A stretch of 42,705 bases of DNA from an uncultured Streptococcus sp. (GTDB lineage Bacteria; Bacillota; Bacilli; Lactobacillales; Streptococcaceae), in NCBI RefSeq assembly GCF_901875575.1, contig NZ_CABFMF010000009.1, forward strand, positions 1 to 42,705. The letters run 5' to 3'. Made by a program: the position numbers and the translations under genes. Of the stretch, positions 1-9,479 are shown in pieces (position 1 is the stretch's first letter; each line of letters starts with the position of its first letter). The notes beneath the pieces are model-generated. The model was given only the letters and a program-made list of their open reading frames with translations. It was not told the DNA's origin and did no database searches.

Positions 1-100
1 CGGAACTTAATCTGAAATGCTTTCAGATGAGGGGATTTTGTGCGCTCTTTTTTTCGATTCCTTTTGGCTACAAAAGCGATGAAATCAAGCATGACTAAAA

Positions 101-139
101 CCAGTGGAACTTACCCTGACACGGAATTCCACTGGTTTT
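101..139 (-). terminator. Probable bidirectional terminator after psr
   Basis: Perfect 9-bp inverted repeat (CCAGTGGAA at 101-109, TTCCACTGG at 127-135) followed by T runs in both directions. It lies downstream of the minus-strand psr operon and is the most likely end of that transcript. The gene on the other side is outside the window. Confidence 0.6.
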
Positions 140-160
140 TATGATTTTTCTCAGACTAAC

Positions 161-183
161 TTCCACTTCTACTAGCAGTGGAA
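161..183. repeat. Second hairpin sharing the CAGTGGAA arm
   Basis: TTCCACT (161-167) pairs with AGTGGAA (177-183). The same arm sequence builds the larger hairpin at 101-135, and GGAACTTA recurs at 2-9, 106-113 and 180-187. No T run follows, so this is either an RNA structure or a relic of a local duplication of the terminator arm. Confidence 0.4.
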
Positions 184-251
184 CTTAGTTTGGGAATTTA
201 GCCCTGATTGCTAGATAAATAGCCTTCAAACTTTGATTCTCCTATCTTTGT

Positions 252-1550
252 TTATCTCATTCCCATATGGGCTAGTTTTGTTTTGTATTTATTTTGATCA
301 ACTAAAAGTCCCATACCTCCATAAACATCATAGGCATCAACCCAATCTCCAAGTTCTGGAACAGTAACCTTTTCTATTCCATTTTGAACACCTTGTAAGA
401 CTGGTAATCCATTTGTCAAAAGAAATGTATATGGAGTATTGGTTGACGTCATAGCAAAAACCTTACCAAGTGCTTCTGATCCTGTAAATAGCTTAGTTGG
501 ATCTTTGATCTGCTCCAGAACAGCTGACATCACCTGCTGTTGTCTTTTAGTACGACCATAATCTCCCTCATCATCATCACGGAAGCGAGCATAATTAAGT
601 AAAGTTGAACCATTCATTTGTTGTTTCCCAACTTTAATAGTCTGAGTAGGGGACTCCGTTTCAGTTGCATGTAAATCATCTCCAACAGTAGCTGCAGTAA
701 GAGCTTGTCCATTTAAGGTTGAAAATTGAGCATCGATAGTTACCCCATCAGGAAAAAGGGTATCAATGGCAGTTGCGAAAGCTTGGAAATCTACTAGAGC
801 GTAGTATTTGATATCCAGATCAAAGTTATCTTTTAGAACTTTGCGGACCATCTCAGCCCCTTTTTGTCCTTCTTGTTCACCTAGTTCATAGGCTACGTTT
901 AACTTATTATCAGTCTGTCTTTTCCCAGCTGTAACTTTACTATAGCCATCTATATATACCAAATTATCACGCATGAAGCTGACCATCTTGATTTTCTTAT
1001 CCGCACCTCCAACGTTTAAAACCATAATAGAGTCCGTACGTGTTTCAGCACTATTTTGACCAATACGTCCATCCGTTCCCATGATCAAAATATTCACCCC
1101 ATCTTTGGTATCTTGACCGTTAAACACTTCTACTTGAGCTGCTTTAGCATTAGTAGTTTTCTCAGGATTAGTGGCATTTTGGTATCCTCTTAGAAACATG
1201 AAAATCATGCCCAATGCTACACATGATAGAATAGCAAGGAAGCCAACAAAGAGACGACCCAAGCGTAGTTTTCTTTTCGGTTTTTTAACTTTTGGGACTG
1301 GATCTTTTTTAGAATGTTTCTTAGACCGGCTACGATTACTATATATAGGAAGAGAAGCATTAGGATATGGAGGCACCAAAGGCTCTAAAACTTCCTTTTT
1401 TTCTCCGATAGTATCACTACTAGCTCTATTGATCTTGGTTTGAAGATAGTCAAATTCCTTTTTTTCTCTTTCGTTTAAATAATAGATATTTTTAAAGAGA
1501 TAATCATATCGCAACTGTTCATGGTGATTTAAAGGATTTTCTTTACTCAT
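252..1550 (-). CDS. psr: LytR-CpsA-Psr (LCP) family cell-wall glycopolymer transferase
   Basis: 432 residues. A charged cytoplasmic N-terminus rich in Lys and Arg (about 1-95) leads into one membrane helix (about 97-120) and an extracellular LCP domain. LCP signatures are visible: a GTDGR motif near residue 158, the T-R-T-D-S stretch just after it, the SFMRD region, and the RFRDDDEGDYGR segment near 325. LCP enzymes attach teichoic acids or capsule to peptidoglycan from undecaprenyl-linked precursors. Pneumococci have three LCP proteins, and the one at the end of the aro cluster is called Psr. Its ATG overlaps the pheA stop by 4 bp, so it is translationally coupled as the last gene of the aroA-aroK-pheA unit. 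The link to aromatic synthesis appears to be positional only. Confidence 0.9.
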   Translation of the reverse strand: MSKENPLNHHEQLRYDYLFKNIYYLNEREKKEFDYLQTKINRASSDTIGEKKEVLEPLVPPYPNASLPIYSNRSRSKKHSKKDPVPKVKKPKRKLRLGRLFVGFLAILSCVALGMIFMFLRGYQNATNPEKTTNAKAAQVEVFNGQDTKDGVNILIMGTDGRIGQNSAETRTDSIMVLNVGGADKKIKMVSFMRDNLVYIDGYSKVTAGKRQTDNKLNVAYELGEQEGQKGAEMVRKVLKDNFDLDIKYYALVDFQAFATAIDTLFPDGVTIDAQFSTLNGQALTAATVGDDLHATETESPTQTIKVGKQQMNGSTLLNYARFRDDDEGDYGRTKRQQQVMSAVLEQIKDPTKLFTGSEALGKVFAMTSTNTPYTFLLTNGLPVLQGVQNGIEKVTVPELGDWVDAYDVYGGMGLLVDQNKYKTKLAHMGMR

Positions 1551-2395
1551 CTTCTAATCTCTCCTTTCTCAACTATAGTATAAATAGGATAAGTGCCTAG
1601 AATCTTGTAGCAAATACCTACTGCCTCCAATTCTTTCTTAGCAAAATGCACCAACTCTTTCTCAGTAAAATCCACATCTAAGATAAAGAAGTACTCACCC
1701 AAGGCTGTCTTCAGAGGTCTACTTTCAATCTTTGTCATATTAATACCTCTCCAGGCAAAAGTTGAAAGTGCCTTGTAGAGTGCTCCTGGCAAATTATCTG
1801 GTAAGGTCAGAGCAAAAGTCATTTTTTCAGATGATTCATTCAAAGGGATTGGTGGTAGATTTATCCCCAGAACCCAAAAACGGGTATAATTGGCTTCCAT
1901 CTCCTGAATATCTTCGGCAATCACATTAAGACCATATTCCAGTGCAGAACTTTTAGGTGCAATCGCCGCATAAGGTTGATCCGGATGTTCTGAAATAAAA
2001 CGGGCGGCATAGGCAGTACTAGCAGTTACTTCCATTTTGACATTTGGATAATGATTATCTATATATTTTTTACCCTGAGCCAATGCCTGGGGATGGGAAA
2101 AAATCTTCTCAATCCTAGATTGACCTGGTACAACCATCAATTGTTGATGAATAGGTTGAACAATTTCAGCTACTGCTTGAATTCGAGCCTGATGAAACAG
2201 ATAATCCAAGGTTTCATGGACGCTGCCTTCGATGGAATTTTCGACTGGCACCACTGAATAATCTACCAAACCATTCTCATAGGCCTTAATGACGTCCGTA
2301 ATATTTGCAAAAGCAAACAAATCCTCGTCTGGAAAAGCTGTTTTAACAACATGGTGAGAAAAAGATCCTTTGGGACCTAAATAAGCAATTTTCAT
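1547..2395 (-). CDS. pheA: Prephenate dehydratase
   Basis: 282 residues, cytoplasmic. It converts prephenate to phenylpyruvate, the committed step to phenylalanine. The catalytic periplasmic-binding-like fold begins IAYLGPKGSFSHHV. The conserved VVPVENSIEGSV and the T-x-R-F-W/F active-site region (NYTRFWVLG, about 170) are both present. The C-terminal ACT domain (about 192-270) carries the phenylalanine-sensing region, including the ESRPLK motif. This is a stand-alone dehydratase with no fused chorismate mutase. It overlaps aroK upstream and psr downstream by 4 bp each. Confidence 0.95.
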   Translation of the reverse strand: MKIAYLGPKGSFSHHVVKTAFPDEDLFAFANITDVIKAYENGLVDYSVVPVENSIEGSVHETLDYLFHQARIQAVAEIVQPIHQQLMVVPGQSRIEKIFSHPQALAQGKKYIDNHYPNVKMEVTASTAYAARFISEHPDQPYAAIAPKSSALEYGLNVIAEDIQEMEANYTRFWVLGINLPPIPLNESSEKMTFALTLPDNLPGALYKALSTFAWRGINMTKIESRPLKTALGEYFFILDVDFTEKELVHFAKKELEAVGICYKILGTYPIYTIVEKGEIRR

Positions 2396-2868
2396 CTTAA
2401 TTCCTCTGCAATTTCCTCTGGGCTCAGTCTGGTCACATCGATAACCTTACTTGCAACTTCCTCGTACCAAGATTCTCTTTCTTGAAAAATCTTTTGCAGT
2501 TCCTCCTTAGTTTTACTTAGAAAAAGAGGACGCTGATTATTTTTGTCGGCTGAGATTCGTTGATAGAGAATTTCAAAGTCTGCTTTCAGGTAGATTGTAT
2601 CAGGATTTTGCTTGAGCAAATCCCGATTTAGAGGAGAAATAACTACTCCCCCACCTGTGGAAAGGACTCGATCAGTCTTCACTAACTTAGCAAGAAGTTC
2701 TGATTCTACTTGACGAAAGGCACCTTCTCCCTTTTCAGCAAAAAATTCCGCAATGGACGTACCTAAGCGTTTCTCGATTAAGGCATCCATATCTAGATAA
2801 TCTGGATCTAAAGCTTTGGCTATGGTGGACTTGCCTGCTCCCATAAATCCCAATAATATCTTAGCCAT
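2392..2868 (-). CDS. aroK: Shikimate kinase
   Basis: 158 residues. It phosphorylates shikimate at the 3-OH using ATP. The Walker A motif GFMGAGKST is at residues 7-15. The shikimate-binding DMDALIE and the F-R-x-x-E motif (FRQVESE) follow, then the TGGG loop near residue 71 and the lid arginines (RPLF). It overlaps aroA upstream by 8 bp and pheA downstream by 4 bp, so it sits inside a tightly coupled operon. The length is on the short side for the family, but the fold appears complete. Confidence 0.95.
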   Translation of the reverse strand: MAKILLGFMGAGKSTIAKALDPDYLDMDALIEKRLGTSIAEFFAEKGEGAFRQVESELLAKLVKTDRVLSTGGGVVISPLNRDLLKQNPDTIYLKADFEILYQRISADKNNQRPLFLSKTKEELQKIFQERESWYEEVASKVIDVTRLSPEEIAEELR

Positions 2869-4144
2869 GCATTAAACTCTCCAAATCGTTGAAGAAGCTT
2901 GGATAACTGGTATTGATGGATTCTGCTCGATTAAGGTCAACTTCACCTTCTTTTACTAGAAGGGCTGCAATTGCCGCCATCATGCCGATACGGTGGTCAC
3001 CAAAGGTATTGACTTTGGCACCATGAAGACTAGATTTTCCTTTAATAAGCATCCCGTCTGCTGTTGGGGTAATGTCAGATCCCATGCTGTTGAGTACATC
3101 TGCTACCACCTGAATCCGATCAGTTTCTTTTACTTTAAGTTCTTCAGCATCCTTGATTACCGTTACTCCCTCTGCTTGAGTTGCAAGAAGAGCAATAATT
3201 GGTAATTCATCAATCAAGCGTGGAATCAAGGCACCACCGATTTCTGTCCCTTTCAAATCAGACGTTTCAACAATTAAAGTAGCCGATTTTGCGATTGGAT
3301 CAATATCTGTCAGCTCAAGTTTTCCACCCATGGCACGTATCACATCTAGAATCCCTGTACGCGTTTCATTAATCCCAACATTCTTAAGTTCTACACGAGA
3401 ATTTGGAACAATCAAACCTGCAACCAACCAAAAAGCAGCACTGGAAATATCTCCTGGCACCACAACCTTTTGCCCCGTCAGTTTTTGTGGACCTTGAACG
3501 GTAATCTTCTTACCTTCAAGATTTAAATGACCACCAAACTGATGAAGCATATCTTCTGTATGGTTACGGGTACGTTCTTTCTCAACTATGATAGACTGAC
3601 CATGGGCCTGAAGTGCTGCAAAAATCAAGGCTGACTTAACCTGAGCAGAGGCAATTGGTAATTCATATTCAATAGGAGTTAAGTTTTTACTGCCTTTCAA
3701 ATGAAGTGGAGGTAGATCTCTTTCAGTCTGACCTGAAATCTTAGCTCCCATTTTGGTTAAGGGAAGCGTCACACGATCCATAGGACGTTTTGAAAGACTA
3801 TCATCTCCAAACATCTCAACTTCGAAATCAGCACCCGCCAGAACACCAGAAATTAGACGAATAGATGTTCCAGAGTTCCCCATATCTAGTGGTTTTTTCG
3901 GAGCTTTTAACCCAGTCATCCCCACACCTTGAATGGTAATGACACCGTCCTTGTCTTCAATCTCAACACCAAGATCACGAAAAACCTGCATGGTTGAAAG
4001 GACATCCTCTCCACGTAAAATATCATAAACCTTAGTCTCACCTTCTGCTAAACTTCCAAAGATTATCGAGCGATGGCTAATCGATTTATCACCTGGGACT
4101 CGGATACTCCCTCGTAAGTGGCTAATGTTCGTTTTTAATCTCAT
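2861..4144 (-). CDS. aroA: 5-enolpyruvylshikimate-3-phosphate synthase
   Basis: 427 residues from the start chosen here. It transfers enolpyruvate from PEP to shikimate-3-phosphate, the glyphosate target step. Motifs: VPGDKSISHRS near the N-terminus, GNSGTSIR near 92, SKRPMDRV near 120, a DE-L-P region near 311, and the C-terminal GDHRIGMM. An in-frame ATG lies 12 bp upstream at 4156, but nothing like a ribosome site precedes it. The ATG at 4144 has GAGG six bases upstream and gives the pneumococcal length. It is the first gene after the terminator at 4186-4218, so it starts its own transcript or is reached by readthrough. Confidence 0.95.
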   Translation of the reverse strand: MRLKTNISHLRGSIRVPGDKSISHRSIIFGSLAEGETKVYDILRGEDVLSTMQVFRDLGVEIEDKDGVITIQGVGMTGLKAPKKPLDMGNSGTSIRLISGVLAGADFEVEMFGDDSLSKRPMDRVTLPLTKMGAKISGQTERDLPPLHLKGSKNLTPIEYELPIASAQVKSALIFAALQAHGQSIIVEKERTRNHTEDMLHQFGGHLNLEGKKITVQGPQKLTGQKVVVPGDISSAAFWLVAGLIVPNSRVELKNVGINETRTGILDVIRAMGGKLELTDIDPIAKSATLIVETSDLKGTEIGGALIPRLIDELPIIALLATQAEGVTVIKDAEELKVKETDRIQVVADVLNSMGSDITPTADGMLIKGKSSLHGAKVNTFGDHRIGMMAAIAALLVKEGEVDLNRAESINTSYPSFFNDLESLMHG

Positions 4145-4185
4145 ACTGGTCCTCATACTATCAATACTTTTACTTATTTTATCAT

Positions 4186-4218
4186 AAAAAAGCCAGAAAT
4201 TCCTTAAAAATTCCTGAC
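4186..4218 (-). terminator. Intrinsic terminator between the YlbF-like gene and aroA
   Basis: On the minus strand a 10-bp stem (GTCAGGAATT pairing with AATTTCTGGC, including G-T pairs) with a 7-nt loop is followed by six T. It divides the aromatic cluster into two transcription blocks. Confidence 0.75.
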
Positions 4219-4236
4219 TTTATGCTAGTTATTTTA

Positions 4237-4575
4237 TTATTTTAGCAATTCTGAAACGGGTTCAAAGACAATTTTTTCAATATCGGATAGATAAATAGAA
4301 AGTTGTTGTTGCTTGGTGAAGAATTCTGATAAGAGGTTATTACCTTGAATTTGCTTACCGAAGCTTTCCATTTTCTCTTGAAAGCTAGCATCAGGAATTT
4401 GCCCTGTTTGGACCAATTTTTGAATTTCTTCTTGAAAGGCAACATAGTCTGTAAAGATTTTGCTGGCCTCGGCATCTGCTGAAATCGCATCTTTAGCTGT
4501 TTTAACAGCCTTGTATTCTGGTAATTCGCGTAGACCGCGACTGAGTTCATTTGCACTATCGTAAATATTTGACAT
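4237..4575 (-). CDS. YlbF/YmcA/YheA family protein (UPF0342)
   Basis: 112 residues, all-helical and rich in Glu, Gln and Lys, with no membrane segment. It matches the UPF0342 / Com_YlbF family in length and in the N-terminal pattern of a small helical-bundle protein (IYDSANELSRGLRELPEYKAV). Bacillus relatives YlbF and YmcA act with YaaT on RNase Y-dependent mRNA turnover. The role of this streptococcal member is not known. It follows tyrA by 10 bp and is the last gene before the terminator, so it is co-transcribed with aroC and tyrA. Confidence 0.85.
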   Translation of the reverse strand: MSNIYDSANELSRGLRELPEYKAVKTAKDAISADAEASKIFTDYVAFQEEIQKLVQTGQIPDASFQEKMESFGKQIQGNNLLSEFFTKQQQLSIYLSDIEKIVFEPVSELLK

Positions 4576-4585
4576 GATTTTCTCC

Positions 4586-5689
4586 TTATTTGACGACTAC
4601 TGTGTAGTCTGTATTTTGTGTAATGACTTGCTGTGCTCTTTCTAGATCTTGAGCATTTCTAAATGAAATTTGTAGGATACCGTGAACGTCTTCACGGTTT
4701 TCCTCGTTGATATGAATATTAACCAAGGATGTTCCTCTAAGCAATTCCAAGATTCTTAGGATGACATCTTCTTCATCGGGAACGTCTACAAAGAGGTCAT
4801 AAGAACTATCCACACCGCCACGCTTATGGATTTCCATGGCTTGACGTTGCTCACGTGCTTGGTTGAAAAAGTTCCAGATGTGATCTTCATCCCCTTGACT
4901 AATGGCCTGACCAATCACATCCAAACGTTCCTTAAAATTTTCAATCCGCTCAAGAATAATCTCTCGATTGGACAAGAGGATGGAAGTCCACATACCTGGC
5001 TCGCTCTCTGCTATTCGAGTCATGTCGCGAAAACCACCTGCAGCAAAGTACCTTGCCATCTCATGTTTCTCAGCATAGATTGCAGTCTGCTCCATGAGAC
5101 TTGAGGCCAAGATATGAGGAAAATGGCTAATCTGAGAGGTTACACGATCGTGTTCCTTGGCATCAATCTCGATAAAGCGGGCATGAAGACCCGAAAGCAA
5201 GTCCTTCATTTCTTCAAGGGTATCTGGAGTCGTCAGACTAGACGGTGTAAAGATATAATAGGCATTTTCAAAAAGATTGACATCTGCAGATACAGCACCA
5301 GTCTTATGACTACCTGCCATGGGGTGAGCGCCGATAAATCGAAAAGATTTGCCAGCCAGATACTGCTCCGCCGCATCCACAATGGCTGACTTGGTAGAAC
5401 CAGCATCTGAGATAATGACTCCCTCTTTTAAATCCATGTTTGCTAAATCTTTAATAAAAGTCACTGTCTGCTTAATTGGCAAGCAGAGTATGATAACATC
5501 TGCTAAAGGTGCAAAACTGGCAAAATCATCCGTCACACAGTCAACCATTCCTCGCTCCAAGGCAATCTTTCTCGAAGTCTGACTTCGATTATAACCCAAA
5601 ATCTCATAATCAGGATGATCGCGCTTGATACCCAGCGCCATAGAGGTACCAATCAAACCGAGACCTGCGATATAGATTGTTTTTGCCAT
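4586..5689 (-). CDS. tyrA: Prephenate dehydrogenase with ACT domain
   Basis: 367 residues. It oxidatively decarboxylates prephenate to 4-hydroxyphenylpyruvate for tyrosine synthesis. The N-terminal Rossmann motif GLGLIGTS is at residues 10-17. The catalytic histidine region SHFPHI (near 188) and the GAHPMAGSHKTG substrate loop (near 120) are present. A C-terminal ACT domain (about 297-367) probably binds tyrosine for feedback control. It lies 9 bp downstream of aroC. Confidence 0.95.
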   Translation of the reverse strand: MAKTIYIAGLGLIGTSMALGIKRDHPDYEILGYNRSQTSRKIALERGMVDCVTDDFASFAPLADVIILCLPIKQTVTFIKDLANMDLKEGVIISDAGSTKSAIVDAAEQYLAGKSFRFIGAHPMAGSHKTGAVSADVNLFENAYYIFTPSSLTTPDTLEEMKDLLSGLHARFIEIDAKEHDRVTSQISHFPHILASSLMEQTAIYAEKHEMARYFAAGGFRDMTRIAESEPGMWTSILLSNREIILERIENFKERLDVIGQAISQGDEDHIWNFFNQAREQRQAMEIHKRGGVDSSYDLFVDVPDEEDVILRILELLRGTSLVNIHINEENREDVHGILQISFRNAQDLERAQQVITQNTDYTVVVK

Positions 5690-5698
5690 AGGGACTCC

Positions 5699-6865
5699 TT
5701 AATAGTTCTTTGTATACTCTCGGTGTTTAGCAACAGTTTCCTTTAATTCTTCAAGATTATCCGATGAGAACTTCTCTAGAATTTCCTGAGCCAAGACTGT
5801 AGCCACTACAGCTTCCATGACGACACCTGCAGCCGGAAGAGCGGTCGGGTCACTTCTCTCCACGGTCGCCTTGTAGGGCTCATGGGTTTCGATATCCACA
5901 CTCATGAGTGGTTTGTATAAAGTCGGAATAGGTTTCATGACACCACGAACAACGATGGGTTGCCCATTAGTCATACCACCTTCGAAGCCACCCAGATTGT
6001 TGGTACGGCGGGTATAGCCGTCTTCTTTAGACCAGAGAATTTCATCCATAACTTGGCTTCCTTTACGGTAACCAGCTTCAAAGCCAAGACCAAATTCTAC
6101 TCCTTTAAAGGCATTGATAGAAACAACTGCTTGAGCAAGTTTGGCGTCTAGTTTCCTATCCCACTGAACATAGGAACCAAGGCCGACTGGAACACCTCCA
6201 ACAACCGTCTCTACTACTCCACCAATGGTATCCCCGTCACGTTTGATTTGATCGATATAATCTTTGATTTCTTGCTCCCGTTCTTTGTTGACAATGGAAA
6301 CCTCTGACTGAGCAGCCAGTTCTTTTATTTGAGCCACTGTTAGATTTTCAGGAACAGCAATTTCCTTGCCACCAAAGACCACGACATGATTGGCAATCTC
6401 CATATCAAGTTCAGCCAAGAGCCGTTTCGCCACTGCTCCGACCGCCACTCGCATGGTGGTTTCACGAGCTGATGAACGCTCCAAAGAATTTCGCAAGTCA
6501 TCAAAACGGTACTTGATACCACCAACCAAATCCGCATGACCTGGACGAGGATGAGTGATTTTACGTTTACTTTTGAGTCGATCTTCAATGTCTTCAGCAG
6601 CCATGATGTCTAACCATTTTTGATGGTCTTTATTGATGACATCCATAGTGATTGGAGCCCCTGTCGTTTTCCCGTGACGAACACCAGAGGTAAAGACAAC
6701 CTGATCACTCTCGATTTTCATACGACCACCTCGACCATAGCCACCTTGACGTCGTTTGAGGTCTTCATTGATATCCTCAGCTGTTAAAGGAAGTCCAGCC
6801 GGAATACCTTCTATAATAGCGGTCAGACGTGGTCCATGCGATTCTCCTGCTGTTAAATATCTCAT
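5699..6865 (-). CDS. aroC: Chorismate synthase
   Basis: 388 residues. It eliminates phosphate from EPSP to give chorismate using reduced FMN. Family signatures: the N-terminal TAGESHGP, the RRQGGYGRGGRM loop near 40, RPGHADL near 112, RSSARETTMRVAVGA near 130, and the late GGFEGGMTNGQPIVVR segment. Length is normal for the Gram-positive type. It sits between aroB (9-bp gap) and tyrA (9-bp gap). Confidence 0.97.
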   Translation of the reverse strand: MRYLTAGESHGPRLTAIIEGIPAGLPLTAEDINEDLKRRQGGYGRGGRMKIESDQVVFTSGVRHGKTTGAPITMDVINKDHQKWLDIMAAEDIEDRLKSKRKITHPRPGHADLVGGIKYRFDDLRNSLERSSARETTMRVAVGAVAKRLLAELDMEIANHVVVFGGKEIAVPENLTVAQIKELAAQSEVSIVNKEREQEIKDYIDQIKRDGDTIGGVVETVVGGVPVGLGSYVQWDRKLDAKLAQAVVSINAFKGVEFGLGFEAGYRKGSQVMDEILWSKEDGYTRRTNNLGGFEGGMTNGQPIVVRGVMKPIPTLYKPLMSVDIETHEPYKATVERSDPTALPAAGVVMEAVVATVLAQEILEKFSSDNLEELKETVAKHREYTKNY

Positions 6866-6874
6866 AGAATCTCC

Positions 6875-7942
6875 TTATTTCACCAAATAGTCTTTCATCT
6901 CTTCAAAAGAAACTGGATGAATGGTCGCCGAGCCGATCTCCGGTACCAAAACCAATTTCAAGGTATTGCCTCGTGCCTTCTTATCATGAGTCAGAGTTTG
7001 ATAGAGCTTATCTATGTCCCAATTTTCATAAGCGATAGGCAAATCAAACTTCTGGCACATTTCTGAGATAGACTGAGTAATGCCTTCAGGCATGAGACCT
7101 TTTTCCTCAGCCACCTTGGAAATCTGAACCATACCCATAGCCACAGCCTCTCCATGCATCACACGACCATAGCCAGCAGTCGCTTCAATGGCATGGCCAA
7201 TAGTATGACCAAAGTTTAGATAAAGTCGAACACCGTTGTCCAACTCATCTTCAACCACCATCTTGCGCTTAACTTGGCATGAATGTTCAATTAATCGTTC
7301 CGAATTTTCCAGAATGCTTTCCACAGAACCATCCATCTCAGTCAAGAGATTCCAGAGTTCTACATCCTCAATCAAGCCATACTTGATAACTTCGCCCATG
7401 CCTTCAATCAACTCTCTTTTACCCAAAGTTTCAAGGACAAGCGGATCAATTAGTATTCCATCTGGTTGAGCAAAGGTTCCCACCATATTTTTAGCGAAAG
7501 GTGTGTTGACACCGGTCTTTCCACCGATAGAGGAATCCACTTGGGCAGTCAAACTGGTCGGAATCTGAACAAAATGAATGCCCCTCATATAGGTAGAAGC
7601 TACAAAACCAGCTAAGTCACCGACAACACCACCACCTAAGGCAACAATCCCATCACTACGTGTCAGACCTTTCTTGACAAGAAATTCATAAACTTTCTGA
7701 ACGGTAGTCAGATTTTTTCGTTCTTCACCTTCTAAAAAATCAAAAACTGCAACTTGAAAACCAGCATCTTCTAAACTGAGTTTGACCTTCTCAGCATAAA
7801 GAGAGGCTACATGGTTGTCTGTCACGATAACCACTTTTTGAGGTTGCCAGAGTTTCCGCAACCACTTGCCTGCCTGTGAAAGACAACCTTTTTCAATCTC
7901 AATATCGTAAGGATGATGCGGAATATCGACTCTTATTTTCAT
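6875..7942 (-). CDS. aroB: 3-dehydroquinate synthase
   Basis: 355 residues, NAD-dependent and metal-dependent. It cyclises DAHP to 3-dehydroquinate. The glycine-rich GGGVVGDLAGF loop (near 103) and QIPTSLTAQVDSSIGGKTGVN (near 126-146) are typical. Metal-binding residues include the Glu of EGMGEVIKYG and the His residues of NFGHTIGHAIE and MHGEAVAMG. A 15-bp gap separates it from aroE upstream. Confidence 0.97.
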   Translation of the reverse strand: MKIRVDIPHHPYDIEIEKGCLSQAGKWLRKLWQPQKVVIVTDNHVASLYAEKVKLSLEDAGFQVAVFDFLEGEERKNLTTVQKVYEFLVKKGLTRSDGIVALGGGVVGDLAGFVASTYMRGIHFVQIPTSLTAQVDSSIGGKTGVNTPFAKNMVGTFAQPDGILIDPLVLETLGKRELIEGMGEVIKYGLIEDVELWNLLTEMDGSVESILENSERLIEHSCQVKRKMVVEDELDNGVRLYLNFGHTIGHAIEATAGYGRVMHGEAVAMGMVQISKVAEEKGLMPEGITQSISEMCQKFDLPIAYENWDIDKLYQTLTHDKKARGNTLKLVLVPEIGSATIHPVSFEEMKDYLVK

Positions 7943-7957
7943 AAAGGCTCCTTTTCT

Positions 7958-8812
7958 TTATTGGTATTTTTCTTGTAAAGACTGCCAAATAACTTCTGTC
8001 GGCATTTCTTTTCCTGTCCATAGTTGAAAAGCTTCTGCAGCTTGATGGAGCAACATTCCTAGACCATTAACCCCTGGATTCCCCTGACTTCTAGCCCACT
8101 TCAAAAAAGGCGTTTCAAAAGGCTTGTAAATGATATCTGCTACTAAGATAGTTTCTGGTAAGACTATGCTTTCAGGAACAGGAGAGGATTGGCCATCCAT
8201 GCCCACACTGGTGGCATTAACCAGCAAATCCGACTCGGCAATCCTTGCTTGCAGTTCAGAAACATCTTCTAAAGCATACAAGTCCACCTTAAAGCCTGTT
8301 TGTTCTTCTAATCTACCTAAGTAAGATTTAGTTTTTTCCATTGAGCTCTCGCGAACAAAGACAGAAATCTGATTAGCACCGTCTAAAATAGCTTGGGCCA
8401 AAATAGACTTGGCTGCCCCTCCTGCTCCTAGCAGGGTCATCTTTTTACCTGTAATTGTAAAAGAAGGCAAGCTCTTAAAAAATCCCTTGCCATCTGTATT
8501 ATATCCAACTAAGATTCCATCATGATTCACAACTGTGTTGACAGCACCGATTAAGTGGGCTTCATCACTCAATTCATCCAAATAGGGAATGACTTGTTCC
8601 TTGTAGGGCATAGAGAGATTGATTCCAAACATCTGGTAGCGACGAATATTTCTGATTGTTTGTTCCAAATCACTAGTCTCAATTTCCCAGGCAACATAAA
8701 CACCATTGGTAGCTGTTGCTTCAAAAGCCGTATTGTGGATGAAAGGGGAAATTGAGTGCTTGATAGGATTGGCCACAACTGCAGCTAAACGAGTATAGCC
8801 ATCAAGCTTCAT
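7958..8812 (-). CDS. aroE: Shikimate dehydrogenase
   Basis: 284 residues. It reduces 3-dehydroshikimate to shikimate with NADPH. Motifs: KHSISPFIHN near 18; the catalytic Lys in SMPYKE near 70; NTVV and GYNTDGKGF with the catalytic Asp near 106; and the nucleotide loop GAGGAAKS near 128. It overlaps the aroD end by 11 bp, so translation is coupled. Confidence 0.96.
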   Translation of the reverse strand: MKLDGYTRLAAVVANPIKHSISPFIHNTAFEATATNGVYVAWEIETSDLEQTIRNIRRYQMFGINLSMPYKEQVIPYLDELSDEAHLIGAVNTVVNHDGILVGYNTDGKGFFKSLPSFTITGKKMTLLGAGGAAKSILAQAILDGANQISVFVRESSMEKTKSYLGRLEEQTGFKVDLYALEDVSELQARIAESDLLVNATSVGMDGQSSPVPESIVLPETILVADIIYKPFETPFLKWARSQGNPGVNGLGMLLHQAAEAFQLWTGKEMPTEVIWQSLQEKYQ

Positions 8813-9479
8813 CCAAAATCTCCCTGATTTTTATCATATTAGCTAGGGAAATCTGACCAGGGGCACTGGCTTCATCCAAACTAGCAAATGACCAGGCAGA
8901 GCCCATCATATCAGCGGCAATTCGAGATACTTTCCCCATCTTGCCCATGGAAATAGTCACAAATTCCTGCTCTGGATTGAGGGTTTTAAAGCCTCGGGTG
9001 TAATTCATCAAGTCTAAAACATCTTGCTCCGTATGAGCCATGACAGCAAGTTTTACAACTTTAGGATTTAAAGCAGTCAACTCAGACAAGATTTCCATCA
9101 TATTTTCTGGAGTTTCCTGGAAATTGTGATAACTCAAAATAAGATTTGGAAAATCCAACATTTCCTCAAATACTTCCTTATAACTAAAATACTCAAAATC
9201 AACATAATCTGGTTGATAGAGTTGAGTCACTTCCTTGATAATTTGGACATATTCTTCTGGAGAGAGGTCAATTTCACCACCTTCAAAGCGAGTCCGCAAG
9301 GTGAAAACCAGTTCACGACCTGCAAATTTTTCAAATATTGCTGGAGCTACCTGTAAAATAGTATCCTTGGCGAGGAAATCTGCTCGCCATTCAATTATGT
9401 CGGCATCTTGGTACCTGGCTACATCTAGTACCTGGGCCTCCTCTAAACTTTTTGGCATTACTGAAACGATTAATTTCAT
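8802..9479 (-). CDS. aroD: Type I 3-dehydroquinate dehydratase
   Basis: 225 residues. Schiff-base (type I) dehydratase converting 3-dehydroquinate to 3-dehydroshikimate. The general-base His is in LSYHNF (near 118) and the Schiff-base Lys in VKLAVM (near 143). The EWRADF substrate motif lies near residue 30. It overlaps the methyltransferase gene upstream by 4 bp, which places all of rlmI-aroD-aroE-aroB-aroC-tyrA in one transcription unit. Confidence 0.96.
   Translation of the reverse strand: MKLIVSVMPKSLEEAQVLDVARYQDADIIEWRADFLAKDTILQVAPAIFEKFAGRELVFTLRTRFEGGEIDLSPEEYVQIIKEVTQLYQPDYVDFEYFSYKEVFEEMLDFPNLILSYHNFQETPENMMEILSELTALNPKVVKLAVMAHTEQDVLDLMNYTRGFKTLNPEQEFVTISMGKMGKVSRIAADMMGSAWSFASLDEASAPGQISLANMIKIREILDEA

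Noticed and set aside
1171..1443. 90-codon plus-strand ORF
   Set aside because: Antisense shadow of the psr N-terminal and membrane region.
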